Shown here: one piece after another, positions 15,713 to 16,272 of the stretch | Numbering within the stretch: position 1 is the first letter of the stretch | Layout of the letters: each line of letters opens with the position of its first letter | Assembly: GCA_036524155.1 (NCBI GenBank) | Contig: DATDCV010000239.1 | Location: 1-16,272, forward strand | Length of the DNA: 16,272 nucleotides | DNA from: DATDCV01 sp036524155 | GTDB lineage: Bacteria; Verrucomicrobiota; Verrucomicrobiia; Limisphaerales; UBA8199 | Direction of reading: 5' to 3' | Made by a program: the position numbers and the translations under genes | The notes under the pieces: model-generated | Database searches by the model: none | The model's input: the letters and a program-made list of their open reading frames with translations, nothing else | Told to the model about the DNA's origin: nothing

Positions 15713-15751
15713 CCGGCTGCTCTCGCCTCAAGGAAGCGAGAACAAAGCCGG
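15713..15751 (-). terminator. Bipartite hairpin downstream of the DUF2231-like gene
   Basis: Two nested stems are visible: CCGGCT at 15713-15718 with AGCCGG at 15746-15751, and inside it TCTCGC at 15721-15726 with GCGAGA at 15736-15741 around a 9-base loop, with small asymmetric bulges between. It starts 10 bp after the minus-strand stop at 15762. It could be a terminator or a structured repeat. No T-run is present. The remainder of the 200-bp gap between the two convergent genes shows nothing else recognisable. Confidence 0.4.
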
Positions 15752-15761
15752 AGTGGTCGGG

Positions 15762-16265
15762 TCAGTTGGCGTGGGCCAGCTTTGGCGAGTCCGTAACCAT
15801 GGCTTCCGGGGGTGTCGCCGGTTGTTCGCCTCTAGCAGGCAGTTTGAGCGTCAGGAAATCAGGCCCGTGGGTTAGCGAGCCGCCGAAGTGGCTGGCGACG
15901 AGCAGAAGCAGAATGGTGCCCCACAGCGAAACCTGGTAACTACGTTGGCTGCGTTGCAGGCTCAGGACTGCGGTGGCCAGGCTCGCCCCTAAGAACCCAA
16001 AGCCCGTCCATCTGTGCCACCGGATGAGATCCGCGTCGTAGCCTGCTGATTGAGAAAGGAACCAACCGCAGACGATAGCCGGAATAGTCCCGACTACTGT
16101 CAGCGCGAGCAGCAGCGAACGATGTTGCGCTGCGCCCCGAAAGCGGGAGCGGAGAGCCAGGATTTCCAGCAAACCAACCAGCGACAAACCGCCAATGGGG
16201 AGGTGAATAAAGACGGGATGATAATGTCCCAGCCACGTCGCAACCGGCGCCAGGAACGCCTCCAC
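15762..16265 (-). CDS. DUF2231-like four-helix membrane protein (possibly 5'-truncated by window edge)
   Basis: This is a 167-residue frame from a GTG at 16263-16265. Four probable membrane helices are at about 17-37, 51-71, 86-104 and 112-130. The N-terminus has the HYHPVFIHLPIGGL motif that marks DUF2231-type proteins. Histidines recur near helix ends (HRW at 84-86, HFGG at 126-129, THG at 132-134). In planctomycete and verrucomicrobial proteins that I recall, this membrane module is often followed by a c-type cytochrome domain after the THGxDF motif. Here the protein stops about 30 residues later with a polar tail, so it is a stand-alone version or the separated membrane part. The frame remains open to the window edge, so the true start may lie upstream. 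The function is probably linked to membrane electron transfer. It is likely unrelated to T6SS. Confidence 0.7.
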   Translation of the reverse strand: MEAFLAPVATWLGHYHPVFIHLPIGGLSLVGLLEILALRSRFRGAAQHRSLLLALTVVGTIPAIVCGWFLSQSAGYDADLIRWHRWTGFGFLGASLATAVLSLQRSQRSYQVSLWGTILLLLVASHFGGSLTHGPDFLTLKLPARGEQPATPPEAMVTDSPKLAHAN

Positions 16266-16272
16266 GCGGCCC

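Overview
The window carries most of the cytoplasmic and tail part of a type VI secretion system (T6SS), laid out as one long minus-strand gene block and read from right to left. The genes are, in order: tssB, tssC (contractile sheath), hcp (tube), tagJ/impE (sheath accessory), tssE, tssF, tssG (baseplate), tssH/clpV (sheath-recycling AAA+ ATPase), a small HExxH metallopeptidase-like protein (candidate effector), vgrG (spike), a DUF6484-type spike-associated protein, and the first 108 codons of a TIGR02270-type HEAT-repeat protein that runs off the left edge. The membrane-complex genes (tssJ, tssL, tssM), tssK, tssA and a PAAR tip gene are not in the window.

Right of tssB lies a short divergent intergenic region. 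Beyond it, on the plus strand, is a two-domain SAM-dependent methyltransferase (methyltransferase fold plus 'methyltransferase regulatory domain', the architecture of rickettsial protein lysine methyltransferases), closed by a strong 14-bp hairpin. The right edge holds a minus-strand DUF2231-like four-helix membrane protein that probably belongs to an unrelated neighbour locus.

Organism: the DNA is GC-rich and bacterial. The GC-rich palindromic intergenic elements, in particular the CTCTCCTCC/GGAGGAGAG element at about 3200-3338, and the DUF2231-like protein with an HFGGSLTHG motif suggest a Verrucomicrobiota/Planctomycetota-type genome. This is inference from memory of such genomes and is not proven by this window.

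How the genes work together: TssB/TssC form the sheath around an Hcp tube built on a TssE/F/G baseplate. VgrG is the spike; here it carries an exceptionally regular stalk of 20 consecutive octapeptide repeats. ClpV, probably helped by TagJ, recycles contracted sheath. The metallopeptidase, the DUF6484 protein and the TIGR02270 protein sit around vgrG, as cargo and spike-adaptor genes usually do. No immunity gene is visible beside the metallopeptidase. Tight spacing and overlaps (tssE/tssF, tssF/tssG) point to translational coupling, while hcp is set apart by hairpin-containing gaps of 119 and about 180 bp. No gene-free stretch exceeds 300 bases; the longest are about 3110-3330, 15562-15761 and 11044-11223.
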